Source: an uncultured Prevotella sp.
GTDB lineage: Bacteria > Bacteroidota > Bacteroidia > Bacteroidales > Bacteroidaceae
Length of the DNA: 8,512 nucleotides
Direction: 5' to 3'
Assembly (NCBI GenBank): GCA_946625715.1
Contig: CAMOTK010000081.1
Span: 1-8,512 of the forward strand
The notes below the pieces were generated by a model that worked only from the letters and a program-made list of their open reading frames with translations, had not been told where the DNA came from and made no database searches. This document shows positions 7,098 to 8,512 of this stretch, piece by piece. Each line of letters begins with the position of its first letter. Position 1 is the first letter of the stretch. A program made the translations under genes and the position numbers.

Positions 7098-7098
7098 T

Positions 7099-8430
7099 AT
7101 GAAGCGAATTGTTGTTTTAGGAGCAGGCGAAAGCGGTGCCGGAGCCGCTGTTCTGGCCAAGAAGGAAGGGTTCGACGTGTTTGTGTCCGACATGTCGAAG
7201 ATTGCCGACCGCTACAAGCAGATGCTCGACGACCGCCACATTGCGTGGGAAGAAGGGCAGCACACCGAGGAAAAGATTCTCTCGGCCGACGAGATTATCA
7301 AGAGCCCCGGCATACCCGACACGGCTCCGATGATGCAGAAGGTGCTGGCCAAGGGCATTCCCGTCATCAGCGAAATAGAATTTGCCGGACGCTACACCTC
7401 GTCGAAGATGATTTGCATCACGGGCTCTAATGGCAAGACCACCACGACGAGCCTCATCTACCACATCTTCAAGGCTGCTGGCTACGACGCCGGACTGGCC
7501 GGAAACATCGGTCACTCGCTGGCCCTGCAGGTGGCTGAGGAACCGCACGAGTATTACATCATCGAACTGTCGTCGTTCCAACTCGACAACATGTATCAGT
7601 TCCGTGCCAACATCGCCATCCTGCTCAACATCACGCCCGACCACCTGGACCGCTACGACTTCAAGATGCAGAACTACGTGGACGCCAAGATGCGCATCAT
7701 ACAGAACCAGACACCGCAGGATGCCTTCATCTACTGGAACGACGACCCCGTGGTGAAGAAGGAACTGGAGAAGTACGACATCAAGGCCATACAGTATCCG
7801 TTCTCGGAACTGAAGGAGAAGGGGTCTATTGCCTACATCGAGGAAGGCCAGTACAAGATAGAACAGCCCGAGCCGTTCAACATGGAGCAGGAGTCGCTCA
7901 GCCTCACGGGCAAGCACAACATCTACAACTCGCTGGCCGCCGGTATTGCTTCCAACATTGCCGGCATCAAGAAAGAGGTCATCCGCCGCTCGCTCAGCGA
8001 CTTCCCCGGCGTGGAACACCGACTGGAGAAGGTGTGCAACGTCAGGGGCGTGCAGTACATCAACGACTCGAAAGCCACCAACGTCGACGCCTGCTGGTAT
8101 GCACTGGAGTCGATGAAGACCAAGGTGGTGCTCATCATTGGCGGCAAGGACAAGGGCAACGACTACGAGCCCATCAAGCCGCTCGTGCGCGAAAAGTGCT
8201 CGGCCATCGTCTATCTCGGTGCCGACAACCAGAAACTGCACGACAACTTCGACCAAATGGGCATTCCCGTGCGCGACACCCACTCCATGAAGGAGTGCAT
8301 GGCCGCCTGCTACGAACTGGCCAAACCCGGCGAAACCGTGCTGCTCTCGCCCTGCTGCGCGTCGTTTGACCTCTTCAAGAACATGGAAGACCGTGGTGAA
8401 CAGTTCAAGCAGCTGGCACGCAGTCTTTAG
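7099..8430 (+). CDS. murD: MurD, UDP-MurNAc-L-alanine:D-glutamate ligase
   Basis: MurD adds D-glutamate to UDP-MurNAc-L-Ala in the cytoplasm with ATP, the step just before MurE. The 443 residues match the usual MurD length. Visible motifs are the N-terminal Rossmann-like VVLGAGESG, SPGIP, the P-loop GSNGKTTT (109-116), GNIG, ELSSFQLD, NITPDHLDRY, the expected carbamylated lysine K197 in DAKMR, HRLE, NDSKATN, GGKDKG and the C-terminal LSPCCASFDLFKNMEDRG. ELSSFQLD and LSPCCASFD are typical of MurD and separate it from MurC, MurE and MurF. The start at 7099 gives MKRIVVLGAG and follows mraY by 20 bases. The first codons use GTT, TTA and GGA, more A/T-rich than the rest of the gene. The enzyme looks intact. 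Confidence 0.97.
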   Translation: MKRIVVLGAGESGAGAAVLAKKEGFDVFVSDMSKIADRYKQMLDDRHIAWEEGQHTEEKILSADEIIKSPGIPDTAPMMQKVLAKGIPVISEIEFAGRYTSSKMICITGSNGKTTTTSLIYHIFKAAGYDAGLAGNIGHSLALQVAEEPHEYYIIELSSFQLDNMYQFRANIAILLNITPDHLDRYDFKMQNYVDAKMRIIQNQTPQDAFIYWNDDPVVKKELEKYDIKAIQYPFSELKEKGSIAYIEEGQYKIEQPEPFNMEQESLSLTGKHNIYNSLAAGIASNIAGIKKEVIRRSLSDFPGVEHRLEKVCNVRGVQYINDSKATNVDACWYALESMKTKVVLIIGGKDKGNDYEPIKPLVREKCSAIVYLGADNQKLHDNFDQMGIPVRDTHSMKECMAACYELAKPGETVLLSPCCASFDLFKNMEDRGEQFKQLARSL

Positions 8431-8442
8431 AAAACTTAAAGA

Positions 8443-8512
8443 ATGAATAAGAAAATAGGCAATCTCTTCAAAGGTGACAAGGTCATCTGGATGGTGTTCT
8501 TCTTCCTGTGCA
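8443..8512 (+). CDS. ftsW: FtsW, septal peptidoglycan glycosyltransferase (5' fragment)
   Basis: An ATG at 8443, 12 bases after the murD stop, opens a frame that runs to the window edge and gives 23 residues, including FKGDKVIWMVFFFLC. The FKGDKVIW segment followed by a starting hydrophobic helix is how I recall Bacteroidota FtsW proteins beginning, and ftsW is the next gene after murD in this cluster type. FtsW is a SEDS-family polymerase that works with FtsI at the septum. No catalytic residues are inside the window, so the call rests on the N-terminal pattern and the gene order. The leader is A/T-rich without a clear Shine-Dalgarno sequence. Confidence 0.78.
   Translation, partial: MNKKIGNLFKGDKVIWMVFFFLC

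Noticed and set aside
1..8512. CRISPR arrays, insertion sequences, tRNA or rRNA genes, phage or defence genes
   Set aside because: I found none. From 259 onward the window is filled by conserved dcw genes with spacers of at most 20 bases, and the first 258 bases show no such structure.

Overview
This window is the 5' part of the division and cell wall (dcw) cluster of a Gram-negative bacterium of the phylum Bacteroidota, most likely order Bacteroidales and Prevotella-like. Four things point there: the gene order mraZ-rsmH-ftsL-like-ftsI-murE-mraY-murD-ftsW with no murF between murE and mraY; the divergent Bacteroidota-type FtsL and long MraY; a TAnnTTTG-type -7 promoter element; and start codons that mostly lack a good Shine-Dalgarno sequence and sit in A/T-rich leaders although the genes themselves are GC-rich. 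The genus is an inference from sequence style, not a measured assignment.

Layout: positions 1-258 hold no securely identified gene. There may be the first 35 codons of a divergent minus-strand gene (105 down to 1, weakly supported). An A/T-rich spacer follows, then the control region of the cluster: three MraZ-box-like repeats with an exact 10-base period (187-211) directly upstream of a TATCTTTG -7 element (221-228). From 259 to the end all genes are on the plus strand and nearly abut (intergenic gaps of 4, 6, 7, 14, 12, 20 and 12 bases, using the starts chosen here). They are mraZ, rsmH, an ftsL-like gene, ftsI (class B PBP with one C-terminal PASTA domain), murE, mraY, murD and the first 23 codons of ftsW. 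No terminator is visible between them, so they read as one operon.

How they work together: MraZ probably represses the operon by binding the boxes. RsmH methylates 16S rRNA. MurD (D-Glu) and MurE (third residue, meso-diaminopimelate by its DNPR motif) are successive cytoplasmic ligases of the UDP-MurNAc-peptide. MraY transfers the finished pentapeptide precursor to the lipid carrier, giving lipid I. FtsL, FtsI and FtsW belong to the septal synthase complex, with FtsW as glycosyltransferase and FtsI as transpeptidase.

This is a conserved housekeeping region and I see no new defence, mobile or biosynthetic system in it. The points most worth a second look are the MraZ operator placed over the expected -33 region, a small repeat carried in-frame as an apparent insert in RsmH, the replacement of the MraY HHH motif by HDT, and the unresolved divergent reading frame at the left edge.
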